Below, piece by piece: positions 9,993 through 17,949 of a DNA stretch of 33,093 nucleotides. The translations under genes and the position numbers were made by a program. Position 1 is the stretch's first letter; every line of letters begins with the position of its first letter. The stretch lies in NCBI GenBank assembly GCA_026983795.1, contig JALSTI010000268.1:1-33093 (forward strand), given 5' to 3'. This stretch comes from Melioribacteraceae bacterium (GTDB lineage: Bacteria > Bacteroidota > Ignavibacteria > Ignavibacteriales > Melioribacteraceae). The notes under the pieces are model-generated. The model saw only the letters and a list, made by a program, of their open reading frames with translations, made no database searches and was not told the DNA's origin.

Positions 9993-10093
9993 TTAAATTC
10001 CTTTCGAATTAATAATTTTTGACAGGCAATTTAGTAAAATAATACGGGAAAAATAAGGAGTAATTACCTTTAGCAAATCATTTAATTGTGCCG

Positions 10094-10155
10094 TTTGGTA
10101 TGCTCAGGTCTTGCAACTTTGGTTTTTTACCCTCTTCTTTACCGTGCATACCAAA
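10094..10155. repeat. Perfect 10-bp inverted repeat with 42-base spacer
   Basis: Arms TTTGGTATGC (10094-10103) and GCATACCAAA (10146-10155) are exactly complementary. The spacer is 42 bases. A short minus-strand reading frame (ATG at 10149, stop at 10078) lies across both arms. No T-tract follows either arm, so it is not a standard terminator. It may be an operator, a transposon scar or the base of a structured RNA. Confidence 0.55.
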
Positions 10156-10317
10156 ATTATATTGTTCGAGAGTTCCACACCACGACTTTTTTTAACATAA
10201 TTAAAAATCAGTATAGAGGCAGTCTTCTAAAAAAACATAAATATTAAGCCGGGAATACACGAATAATATTACCGTAAACTGCAAACAGGCTCTCTTTGGA
10301 AATGTTAAAAATTATAG

Positions 10318-10338
10318 GAGCAATTCTGCGAACTGCTC
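10318..10338 (-). terminator. Hairpin downstream of the ABC operon, possible weak terminator
   Basis: Arms GAGCAATTC (10318-10326) and GAACTGCTC (10330-10338) flank a three-base loop. As minus-strand RNA all nine positions pair, one as G-U; as plus-strand RNA the same position is an A-C mismatch, so the minus strand is favoured. Downstream on that strand a U-rich stretch (AATTTTTAA) begins a few bases after the stem. It lies about 250 bases past the DUF4340 stop, far for the operon terminator. Confidence 0.35.
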
Positions 10339-10588
10339 TACATTGTAAAATGTTTATTATAAATTCCCCTTTCAATTTTTCAAGGTATCACGGCCGCATT
10401 AGCTGTTTCACAAAAAATCTCAGAAGAGGTGCAGAGTTGCATTAAGAATTGTAAATATCTCTTTATGTATTTGTAATTGTTATAGAAATATTCGGGCTTC
10501 TATCGTTAGTTTGTCTTGATCGAATTTGTTCTTTCATAATCCGTAAAATCATGCAACGTGTTTTTAGATTTGTCTGGGGTTCCGTTCT

Positions 10589-11527
10589 CTATTTCTTTTT
10601 CTTCGGTTTCAACTTTAAGGAATTTGTTCCGATAAATATTTTCTTTCCCAAACCTTTAAACTTAAAATAAGAATCCGGATTAAACGATGAATGGATAACC
10701 AAACCGGAACTGTCTTTATACGCTGAAACATTAAAATTTTTCCCGTTTTCTCCTTCAATTGCCAAAGAATAAACCGGTCGGTTCAATTTGGTAGTATCGA
10801 TATTATCAACAAATTGAGTGCTTGTAAGGTGTGAAATTCTGTTTAAATATTTAACGGTTTCAGCCGAATCGATATTCGCGGTGTTGCAGGTCCATTTTTT
10901 ATCCACTTTCACCAACTCGAAAGAACTATCCGCGGGATAGGTAAAAGTAAGTTTATTCCATTTATCAACATTTCCATTCAATACCGTTTCATCTCTAAAT
11001 CCGTCGGCTTTTTTATTAAACGCCATCGAAAGGAAACCATCTACTTCATAAACATTATTATCATTATTCAATCTTACAAAAGTAGAAAGACTTCTCGGCT
11101 GATGGAATTGAAAACGTCCGATTATGATGTCCAAAACTTTCTTACTGCCTTGATTAACTACAACTCTTGTCCCTAACGAATCGACTTCCAACGAATGCCA
11201 TTGCTCTTTACTTCGTGCAGCTAATCTTTTCGGTTTAATCGACATTAAACTTCTAAAAATTCCGTCAATCTTATTTTTAGGAACGGATGCTTTTTTATTA
11301 TTATCTAATTCAACAAACCAATTTTTACCGGAACGATTAAGTTTTACGCTTTTACCTTTTAATACTTTCGGATAAATGGTAATTTCGCTTACTTGTGCTG
11401 TGTCAATATCTACTAAAGTTTTCCGGAACGACCTTTCCTTTTTACCCGTATTGGTAAATAACAACAGTGCTGCCACAACCAGCAAAACTATAAAAACAAT
11501 ACCAAGAGTTTTATTTGATTTAGACAT
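10589..11527 (-). CDS. DUF4340 membrane-anchored protein, last gene of the Gld-type ABC operon
   Basis: A 312-residue protein with one N-terminal membrane segment (LGIVFIVLLVVAALLLF, about 9-25) and a mostly beta, extracytoplasmic remainder that matches the DUF4340 pattern: IDTAQVSEITIYP near 40, KNKIDGIFRSL near 85, VDGFLSMAFNKKADGFRDETVL near 165. DUF4340 proteins regularly follow GldG-type genes and are presumed accessory subunits of the transporter; their activity is not known. The ATG overlaps the last eight bases of gldG (ATGTCTAA), implying translational coupling. The C-terminus is basic (KLKPKKKK). It is the final gene on this strand before the gene-poor region. Confidence 0.85.
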   Translation of the reverse strand: MSKSNKTLGIVFIVLLVVAALLLFTNTGKKERSFRKTLVDIDTAQVSEITIYPKVLKGKSVKLNRSGKNWFVELDNNKKASVPKNKIDGIFRSLMSIKPKRLAARSKEQWHSLEVDSLGTRVVVNQGSKKVLDIIIGRFQFHQPRSLSTFVRLNNDNNVYEVDGFLSMAFNKKADGFRDETVLNGNVDKWNKLTFTYPADSSFELVKVDKKWTCNTANIDSAETVKYLNRISHLTSTQFVDNIDTTKLNRPVYSLAIEGENGKNFNVSAYKDSSGLVIHSSFNPDSYFKFKGLGKKIFIGTNSLKLKPKKKK

Positions 11528-13043
11528 AATGCGTATTCTTTAATTTTTCTCTGATTTTTTTCCTTTTTTGCGATCTGTAAATTCCGTAAAAAATTATTAA
11601 TAAAATAGGAAGCAAAAAGTTTAAATATTTTAATAATGTTTTAGTGCCGGCTTCAAGACTCGGATCAATTGGCCGGGATGTAACGCCTTTTGTTCTAAGT
11701 TCCACCAGACCCGTATCATCGCTAAGCCAATCAACGGCATTTGCCATCAAGCTTATATTATCCTTCTGCAAACGCTGCGCTTTTTGACCTTCGCCGTTAA
11801 TCACAAAATCACCGTCGCCAAATACAACCATTTTAATATTCACATTATTTTTCAATTTACCTTCAACGGCTACCGCTACCGGTAATTCTGATAAATTAAA
11901 ATCCGTCGGTCCCCATCTTTTTGAAATATTAAAATAAACCGGCGGGTTTTCAATACCCGATTTTTTTGAAGAAAGAGCCAAAGGATAAATCTTTTCCGTA
12001 GAGTCTTTCGGTTCAATTTTAATGGAACTTACGAAAGGCATCATAACGGATTCCAATCCTTTGGTTATTGGGTGATCGGCAAATTTTGTAATAACCGGAA
12101 TATACGGAAATTTAACCGGAGTATTCATAATAAACATACCTTCTTGCTGCCTTACCATAACGTTAGTACAGCTGGCATCTACTACAAAATTTTGCTCAAC
12201 GTTAACGCCGTAATTTTTCAACCAATCCGCTAATCCTGTTGAAACAGCATCACCTTTTGCAGTTTGAAAATCGCCTTTTACTCTGTTTATAGCAATTAAA
12301 AGTCTTCCTCCCCTTTTTACAAATTCATCTAAATACTTAAAATAGTTGGGATTAATAGTATCTTTCGGCGCAATTATCATTAAGGTTTTAATATTCCCGG
12401 GAACGCCCAAAGTATCGTTAAATTTCACGGGTTGGATGTTATACAAAACCGAAAGAGCTTTGTTAAGCTGCTGCATTTCCGAAAGTTTAGGTTCGCCGTT
12501 ACCTTGCAGCAATCCTATTTTTGGTTTTGTTTTTAAAGATATCTTTTTGATACTTGTTGAAAGCGCATATTCCATTGCGGCGCCCGGTTGAATGAAAGGT
12601 ATAACTTCCTTTTTATTACCCATTTGAATTACCGCGCCCAAATATGCTTTTTGCTGCTTTACTTGATCTTTCTCACGGACATTAATCATTATAGGAGAAA
12701 TTCCACTCTGTTGGGCTTTAATTTCCAACTCTTGAGATTCGTTTGGGTTCACAAATTCATAAACCAAATTTCCGTCGGATGCATTTGTATATTCAACCAA
12801 CATATCCCTGAAATCATTTCTAACTCTTTCAACATCCGGAGGAAGATTTTCGGAGAAGTAAGCAGTAACGGTTACCGGTTCATCTAAATTTTTTAAAATT
12901 GTTTTTGTTGCATTGCTTAAACTATATCTTTGATCGGCGGTAAAATCCAAACGGAAAAAGATTCTATCCGATATAAAATTGATTAAAATTAAAATTCCGA
13001 TAATTAAAAAGATTGTAGTTTGTACTTTTTTTCTTGTTAACAT
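11520..13043 (-). CDS. gldG: GldG-type ABC transporter auxiliary protein
   Basis: A 507-residue protein of the GldG / ABC-transporter-auxiliary family. It has an N-terminal membrane anchor (about 9-28), a long extracytoplasmic part containing the ABC_transp_aux domain (about 40-310; landmarks FFRLDFTADQRYSLS, EPVTVTAYFSENLP, KYLDEFVKRGGRLLIAINR) and a C-terminal membrane segment near 478-495 followed by a basic tail. It starts three bases after the permease stop and overlaps DUF4340 by eight. In Flavobacterium GldA, GldF and GldG form a complex needed for gliding, but the family is much wider than gliding bacteria and no other gliding genes are visible here, so the symbol indicates homology only. 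Confidence 0.87.
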   Translation of the reverse strand: MLTRKKVQTTIFLIIGILILINFISDRIFFRLDFTADQRYSLSNATKTILKNLDEPVTVTAYFSENLPPDVERVRNDFRDMLVEYTNASDGNLVYEFVNPNESQELEIKAQQSGISPIMINVREKDQVKQQKAYLGAVIQMGNKKEVIPFIQPGAAMEYALSTSIKKISLKTKPKIGLLQGNGEPKLSEMQQLNKALSVLYNIQPVKFNDTLGVPGNIKTLMIIAPKDTINPNYFKYLDEFVKRGGRLLIAINRVKGDFQTAKGDAVSTGLADWLKNYGVNVEQNFVVDASCTNVMVRQQEGMFIMNTPVKFPYIPVITKFADHPITKGLESVMMPFVSSIKIEPKDSTEKIYPLALSSKKSGIENPPVYFNISKRWGPTDFNLSELPVAVAVEGKLKNNVNIKMVVFGDGDFVINGEGQKAQRLQKDNISLMANAVDWLSDDTGLVELRTKGVTSRPIDPSLEAGTKTLLKYLNFLLPILLIIFYGIYRSQKRKKIREKLKNTHYV

Positions 13044-13046
13044 AAT

Positions 13047-13772
13047 TCACTCAACTATATTTCTTTTAGCCAATGACATTTCGGCAAGGAATAAACCTAA
13101 ATATGATAAAGATAAAAAGTAAATCAGATCTCGCGAATCAATTACACCTCTTGAAATAGAATCGTAATGAGACGATAGATCAAGGAAGCTTAAAAACTGC
13201 CCCGTTGCACCCGTAAAATTATTTGCAAGCACGCTGAATATTATAAGAAAAAACACGCCGATAAACAACGAGAGTAAGAACGCCACAATTTGATTATTCG
13301 TAACACTGCTTGAAAATAATCCGATGCTTATGAAAACCATACTCATTAAAATCATTCCCAAATAACCGCTCAATACCGCTCCGTTATCTACCGGTCCAAT
13401 TGACATTACGGTAAAATAGTAAGGCAGAGTTAAAGCAAGAGCAATTATAATAAGCAAAAGAGCAGCAAGGAATTTCCCCAAAACAACTTGCCAATCGGAA
13501 ACAGGCTTTGTAAGAAGCAGCTCTATTGTTCCGCTTCTCTTTTCTTCGGCTATCATTCTCATTGTTAAAGCGGGAATGAAAAAAAATAAAGTCCAATACG
13601 CAACCGCAAAAAAGGGCTGTAAAGTTGCCTGACCTACAAAGAAAATATCGGAACCATATAACCATGTGAAAAATCCGCTTAAGCCAAGGAATACAACCAG
13701 TAAAATATAAGCCGTAAGCGAATCAAAAAAGGTTCTCAGTTCTTTTTTAGTAATTACCCAAACCGCATTCAT
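13047..13772 (-). CDS. gldF: ABC transporter permease, GldF-like (ABC-2 type)
   Basis: A 241-residue integral membrane protein with about six transmembrane segments (near 20-40, 55-75, 100-125, 135-160, 165-190 and 215-235). The cytoplasmic motif RMIAEEKRSGTIELLLTKPV at about 72-91 is the hallmark of ABC-2 permeases of the NatB/GldF kind, where it contacts the ATPase. It lies 14 bases downstream of the ATPase gene and three bases ahead of gldG, so the four genes form one operon. The transported substrate is not known for this type. Length is normal for the family. Confidence 0.9.
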   Translation of the reverse strand: MNAVWVITKKELRTFFDSLTAYILLVVFLGLSGFFTWLYGSDIFFVGQATLQPFFAVAYWTLFFFIPALTMRMIAEEKRSGTIELLLTKPVSDWQVVLGKFLAALLLIIIALALTLPYYFTVMSIGPVDNGAVLSGYLGMILMSMVFISIGLFSSSVTNNQIVAFLLSLFIGVFFLIIFSVLANNFTGATGQFLSFLDLSSHYDSISRGVIDSRDLIYFLSLSYLGLFLAEMSLAKRNIVE

Positions 13773-13786
13773 AATATTTTATTATT

Positions 13787-14719
13787 TTAATTTGTTGTTA
13801 GTTCTCTAAATATATCTTCCAATTTTGTTTCAATAGGAGTCAGTTCGCTCAGGACCCAATTATTATCAACGCACAATTTAAATATTGATTTTCTGGATGA
13901 TAAATTATCTTTACTGTTAATGAGGAAAGTAAACTCCATATCGTCCACAGGATCCACGGCAGCAACGGTTTCCAGACCTTGCAAGGAAGAAATAACAATA
14001 TCCCGGTTATCGGCTTCATCAATCTGAACTTTTAATACTTCCTGACCCTGCGCTTGTTTTCTTAAACTTTCGGCTGTACCGTCTGCAACAATCTTACCTT
14101 GGTTAATAATTAATATTCTGTCCGATGTCGCTTCAACTTCGGGAAGAATGTGAGTGCTAAGAATTACTGTTTTTTCCCTTCCTAGTTCTCTGATCAATTT
14201 TCTTATTTCAACAATCTGGTTCGGGTCAAGACCCGTAGTCGGTTCATCCAGAATCAAAATTTCCGGATCGTGAATCATAGCTTGCGCTAAACCTACTCTT
14301 TGCCGGTATCCTTTAGAAAGTTCCCCGATTTTTTTATGTTTTTCCACATCAAGTCCGCACACTTTAACCATTTCAACAATTCTATTTTGAATTTTAGATT
14401 TGGGAACATTTTGTAATTCAGCCACATATTCCAAATATTCCAAAACGGGAACGTCCAAATAAAGCGGATTGCTTTCGGGCAAATAACCGATTTTCTTTTT
14501 AATCAGTTCCGGATTCTCCAGTACCGACTCTCCGTTAACCTTCACATCTCCGTCGGTCGGTGCCATAAAACATGTAATGATTTTCATTGTGGTGGTTTTA
14601 CCGGCACCGTTAGGACCTAAAAACCCTAAAATTTCGCCGGTATTTACTTCAAAAGAGATATTATCAACCGCACGTTGAGTGCCGTATTTTTTGGTGAGGT
14701 TACTAACTACAATACTCAT
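13787..14719 (-). CDS. gldA: ABC transporter ATPase, GldA-like
   Basis: A 310-residue ATP-binding subunit. Walker A is GPNGAGKT (35-42), the signature motif is LSKGYRQR (134-141), Walker B is ILILDEP (154-160) and the switch histidine is H190 in LSTHILPEVE. The usual Q-loop glutamine is replaced by Glu in YLPESNPLY (79-87), which I recall as common in GldA-like ATPases. A C-terminal extension after about 220 is the accessory domain usual in CcmA/NatA-like exporters. It is the first gene of the operon ATPase-permease-GldG-DUF4340. The 126-bp gap behind rpiA may hold the promoter, but I see no convincing hairpin there, so read-through from rpiA is possible. Confidence 0.93.
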   Translation of the reverse strand: MSIVVSNLTKKYGTQRAVDNISFEVNTGEILGFLGPNGAGKTTTMKIITCFMAPTDGDVKVNGESVLENPELIKKKIGYLPESNPLYLDVPVLEYLEYVAELQNVPKSKIQNRIVEMVKVCGLDVEKHKKIGELSKGYRQRVGLAQAMIHDPEILILDEPTTGLDPNQIVEIRKLIRELGREKTVILSTHILPEVEATSDRILIINQGKIVADGTAESLRKQAQGQEVLKVQIDEADNRDIVISSLQGLETVAAVDPVDDMEFTFLINSKDNLSSRKSIFKLCVDNNWVLSELTPIETKLEDIFRELTTN

Positions 14720-14845
14720 AAAGCAAAAACCTATAAATTAATAGTGGCAAAGTTAAATAGTCAGTTTAATTTTTCCAAAATTTTCAGATCGAAAAAATAT
14801 TAATGAAATTGTACAAGGCGAACTGTAATTAAGTTTCCAGAAAAA

Positions 14846-15532
14846 TTATTTTTTTTTGATTTTTTTTACTCCGTCTTTGTAAGCAACTATAACTTCACTG
14901 GTTAAATTAATAAAAATACCGTGTTCAACAATTCCCGCCCTATTTTCTAATTTAGCCGCAAGTTCAAACGGATTTTTTATTACGCCAAAATTAGCGTCAA
15001 TTATATAATTACCTTCATCGGTTAAAACCGGTTCGTTCAAGTTTTCATACATTCTCAGTTGAGGTTTGCCTGCAAGGGATTTAATAAATTCCATTTCAAG
15101 CGGATAAGCAAATTTAATTACTTCAACCGGAACCGCCCATTTTTCACCAAGCTTGGAAGAAACTTTTGATTCGTCAACAATTATAATCAACCTTTTACTA
15201 GCTTGAGCTAAAACTTTTTCACGAAGCAAAGCGCCGCCGCCGCCTTTAATTAAATTAAGATACTTATCAACTTCATCGGCTCCGTCAATTGTAATATCGA
15301 TACTCTTGTGCTTCATAAAATCAGTTAACGGAATTTCCAACTCGGTTGCCAATTTTTCCGTTTTACCGGAACTTGGAATGCCAACAATGTTGACTAATTT
15401 TCCGGCTTTAATAAGTTCGGAAATTTTTAATAATGCGTAATATACGGTACTTCCGGTTCCTAATCCTACAACCATACCGGATTCTATGTATTTAACTGCT
15501 TCTTCAGCGGCTTTTTGTTTTAAGTTTTCCAT
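14846..15532 (-). CDS. rpiA: Ribose-5-phosphate isomerase A
   Basis: A complete 228-residue RpiA, which interconverts ribose-5-phosphate and ribulose-5-phosphate in the non-oxidative pentose phosphate pathway. Diagnostic motifs are GLGTGST (23-29), DGADEVD (83-89) and KGGGGALLREK (96-106); these carry the substrate-binding aspartates and the catalytic Glu105 (Glu103 in E. coli), with Lys96 matching Lys94. The C-terminus is a lysine tail encoded by long A runs (about 14850-14875), a place where sequencing slips could occur, though the frame is open to the TAA. It is cytoplasmic. No pentose-phosphate neighbours are present; the gene stands between the ABC operon and a 283-bp intergenic region. 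Confidence 0.96.
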   Translation of the reverse strand: MENLKQKAAEEAVKYIESGMVVGLGTGSTVYYALLKISELIKAGKLVNIVGIPSSGKTEKLATELEIPLTDFMKHKSIDITIDGADEVDKYLNLIKGGGGALLREKVLAQASKRLIIIVDESKVSSKLGEKWAVPVEVIKFAYPLEMEFIKSLAGKPQLRMYENLNEPVLTDEGNYIIDANFGVIKNPFELAAKLENRAGIVEHGIFINLTSEVIVAYKDGVKKIKKK

Positions 15533-15815
15533 ATTGTTTTTCTACTTTTTATAAAAACATTTGATACTAATTTATTCACTTTTTTTCTTGGATCAAAATG
15601 ATTATAATTTTATTAAATTTTTAATGTACTAAATAGAAATGCGATTTGATTGTTAATATTTTTGTTCAGCTCTTTTTAATAGATGCGTAAAACAATTTAC
15701 GGGAAAAGACTTTTGACTCATTACCGGAAATAATTAAAGATTAGAAATAATATTATGAGAAATAATTACTCTGTATAACTTTACAATAAATCTTAATAGA
15801 GTACAAAACTACTTT

Positions 15816-16466
15816 TTGTTTTGGGGCAGTTTGGCATCCTTTTTATTTTTTTTTATAAATTGTTCTTCTATAAATGAAAAAGAGATTGTAACAAACCCTG
15901 TAATAGATGATACAATTAAAACTACAAGGCAAGGTCCTGTAGCGGAAGGTTGTCCGGGCATTAATTATCCAGATTGGAAAACTTCACCTTATGTTCTTCC
16001 TTATCCTGTTGGAAAAGCTTACAATACCGAATTAACAAATTGCACTAAATCATATCATTCGGAGGGACAGCCTGATCAATTTGCTTATGATTTTAATATG
16101 GCAATTGGGACTTTAATAACAGCATCAAGGCCTGGCAAAATTGTTTTTGTTGAAGAAAGTGGCGGGTTAAACGGATTTTTTCCTAACAACCTTGTTGTGG
16201 TTGATCATGGTGATAATACTTTTGCTCTTTATATGCATTTAATGTATAATGGCTCTATTGTAAATATTGGAGATACCGTATCCCAAGGAAGTCCAATAGG
16301 ACTTAGCGGAAAAACCGGTCTTGCAGGTTATCCTCATTTACATTTTGTTGTTGTTGAAGATTCTTGGGATTATCCATATATATCTGTCCCTATTACTTTC
16401 AGTAATACTCTTTCAAATGTTAGAGGTTTAGCATCTTATACAAGATATGAAGCTTTTGAGTATTAA
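15816..16466 (+). CDS. M23 (LytM/peptidase M23)-family protein, secreted, start uncertain
   Basis: A metallopeptidase of the LytM type, probably acting on peptidoglycan cross-links outside the cytoplasm. Numbered from a TTG at 15816, a hydrophobic leader (SLASFLFFFINC) ends in Cys16, a poor lipobox (Asn before Cys). The zinc-site residues are consistent: His81 and Asp92 in the SYHSEG...FAYDF segment, His141 in YMHL, and His174/His176 in PHLHF. GTLITASRPGKIV and GDTVSQGSPIGLSGKTG are the lysostaphin-fold landmarks. No ATG or GTG exists in this frame after the stop codon at 15756-15758 that would give a full signal peptide, and I see no ribosome-binding site, so the start is TTG or unusual, or the 5' end carries a frameshift. 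It stands alone between 283 bp and 126 bp of non-coding DNA. Confidence 0.8.
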   Translation: MFWGSLASFLFFFINCSSINEKEIVTNPVIDDTIKTTRQGPVAEGCPGINYPDWKTSPYVLPYPVGKAYNTELTNCTKSYHSEGQPDQFAYDFNMAIGTLITASRPGKIVFVEESGGLNGFFPNNLVVVDHGDNTFALYMHLMYNGSIVNIGDTVSQGSPIGLSGKTGLAGYPHLHFVVVEDSWDYPYISVPITFSNTLSNVRGLASYTRYEAFEY

Positions 16467-16534
16467 CATTTATAAAATTTAGTATTTTCTACCGGAATTG
16501 AATATTTACCAACTCTAAACAACCAATCAATTTC

Positions 16535-16565
16535 TTGAGATTCAAATATCATATAAGTAAATTTA
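16535..16565 (+). promoter_or_regulatory. Candidate FCB-type promoter upstream of miaB
   Basis: TTG (16535-16537) is followed after 20 bases by TAAATTTA (16558-16565), one mismatch from TAnnTTTG. Transcription would start about 20 bases before the miaB ATG, just ahead of the AGAAGGA ribosome-binding site at 16581-16587. Spacing and placement are good, but the composition is AT-rich and the match is not proof. Confidence 0.35.
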
Positions 16566-16592
16566 GGTTTATTATTTTTTCAGAAGGAAACA

Positions 16593-17948
16593 ATGAGTAT
16601 AAATAAAGTATATATAGAAACTTACGGATGCCAAATGAATTTGGCAGACACGGAAGTTGTTAAAAGCATATTAAACAACAAAGGTTATGAGTTTACCGAA
16701 AATATAAATAAAGCTAACGTTGTTTTATTAAACACCTGCAGCGTTAGGGATAACGCCGAGCAAAGAATTTACGGCCGTTTGGGAAATATCAAAAATGTTA
16801 AAAGTAAAAATGATAATGTTGTAATTGGTATTTTAGGATGCATGGCAGAAAGATTAAGAAAAGATTTAATAGAAGACAAGCGAGTTGTAGACTTGGTAGT
16901 TGGACCGGATGAATACAGACGTTTACCGGAATTTATAGATTCGGCTTTTGCGGGCGAAAAAGGTATTGGAGTTAAACTTTCCAAAACCGAAACTTACGAC
17001 GATATTATTCCTTACCGCGAAGAAGGTCTTAGCGCATGGATATCCGTAATGCGAGGGTGCGATAAATTTTGTACTTTCTGCGTTGTACCTTTTACACGCG
17101 GCCGTGAGCGAAGTAGAAATCTCGATTCAATTGTTCGGGAAATTGAACAATTATCAGAACGCGGATTTAAAGAAGTAACTTTATTGGGACAAAATGTAAA
17201 TTCTTACAACGATAACGGGAATGACTTTGCCGATTTACTTGCCGCAACTGCTGAAGTTGATAAAACTATGAGAATAAGATTTACTACTTCTCATCCTCAA
17301 GATTTATCGGATAAACTTCTTTACACTATTGCTGAATATTCTAACTTATGTAATTATATTCATCTTCCGGTTCAATCGGGATCGAATAGAATTTTAGAGT
17401 TAATGAACCGGACATATACAATTGAACATTATCTAAATTTAATTGATAAAGCCAGAAAAATTATTCCCGGTGTTAGTTTTTCAACCGATATAATTTCCGG
17501 ATTTCCTACGGAAACGGAAGAAGAACATAAGATGACCTTAGATGTAATGAAAAAAGTCCGTTACGACGGCGCATACATGTTCAAATATTCTCCGCGCGAA
17601 GGAACTAAAGCTTACCGCATGAAAGACGATGTTCCCGAGGAGGTAAAAGCAATAAGACTAAGCGAAATTATCGATCTGCAACAGAAAATTTCTTACGAAA
17701 TTAACCGGGAACTCATCGGAAGTACGGAAGAAGTACTTGTTGAAGGCTTTAGCCGCAAATCGGATGACTTTTTGGCGGGAAGAACCGGAACTAATAAAGT
17801 GGTAATTTTTCCAATTGTGGAAGGAGTATCTGCCGGAGATTATGTTGACGTAAAAATAAATAGAGCTACATCCGCAACTCTATTTGGTGATTTTATTCAA
17901 AGGAGTAATATTAAAACTACAACCGACAAACTGCAGCGAACTGCATAA
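16593..17948 (+). CDS. miaB: tRNA-2-methylthio-N6-dimethylallyladenosine synthase MiaB
   Basis: A 451-residue radical-SAM methylthiotransferase that adds a methylthio group to i6A37 in tRNAs reading UNN codons. The N-terminal UPF0004 domain carries the three auxiliary-cluster cysteines Cys13 (ETYGCQMN), Cys49 (LNTCSVRD) and Cys83 (LGCMAER). The radical-SAM triad is MRGCDKFCTFC (Cys156, Cys160, Cys163), followed by VVPFTRGRERSR, typical of MiaB rather than RimO or MtaB. The TRAM domain occupies about 380-440. AGAAGGA six bases ahead of the ATG sets the start. The next gene begins one base after the TAA, so this heads a run with the SPOR, MBL, sigma-54 activator and lptE genes. Confidence 0.97.
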   Translation: MSINKVYIETYGCQMNLADTEVVKSILNNKGYEFTENINKANVVLLNTCSVRDNAEQRIYGRLGNIKNVKSKNDNVVIGILGCMAERLRKDLIEDKRVVDLVVGPDEYRRLPEFIDSAFAGEKGIGVKLSKTETYDDIIPYREEGLSAWISVMRGCDKFCTFCVVPFTRGRERSRNLDSIVREIEQLSERGFKEVTLLGQNVNSYNDNGNDFADLLAATAEVDKTMRIRFTTSHPQDLSDKLLYTIAEYSNLCNYIHLPVQSGSNRILELMNRTYTIEHYLNLIDKARKIIPGVSFSTDIISGFPTETEEEHKMTLDVMKKVRYDGAYMFKYSPREGTKAYRMKDDVPEEVKAIRLSEIIDLQQKISYEINRELIGSTEEVLVEGFSRKSDDFLAGRTGTNKVVIFPIVEGVSAGDYVDVKINRATSATLFGDFIQRSNIKTTTDKLQRTA

Positions 17949-17949
17949 A

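Larger units (their letters stand above)
9993..10588. other. Gene-poor intergenic region of about 600 bp
   Basis: No convincing gene. It lies between the FMN reductase start and the end of the ABC operon. It holds a 10-bp inverted repeat (10094-10103 / 10146-10155), a short hairpin (10318-10338) and short open stretches that look like possible coding remnants: on the minus strand up to the stop at 10078 (with ATG at 10149, 23 codons), and on the plus strand at about 10359-10476 reading GITAALAVSQKISEE without an ATG. A TTGACA at 10019-10024 has a TAATAC only 15 bases later. It could be a decayed gene or contain a small RNA; nothing decides. Confidence 0.4.

Noticed and set aside
14846-14880. 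Long A/T runs at the end of rpiA as a possible frameshift or terminator.
   Set aside because: The frame is intact to the stop and no hairpin precedes the run.
17884-17949. Upstream ATG for the SPOR protein inside miaB.
   Set aside because: It would add 22 residues ahead of a clear signal peptide; the ATG at 17950 fits better.
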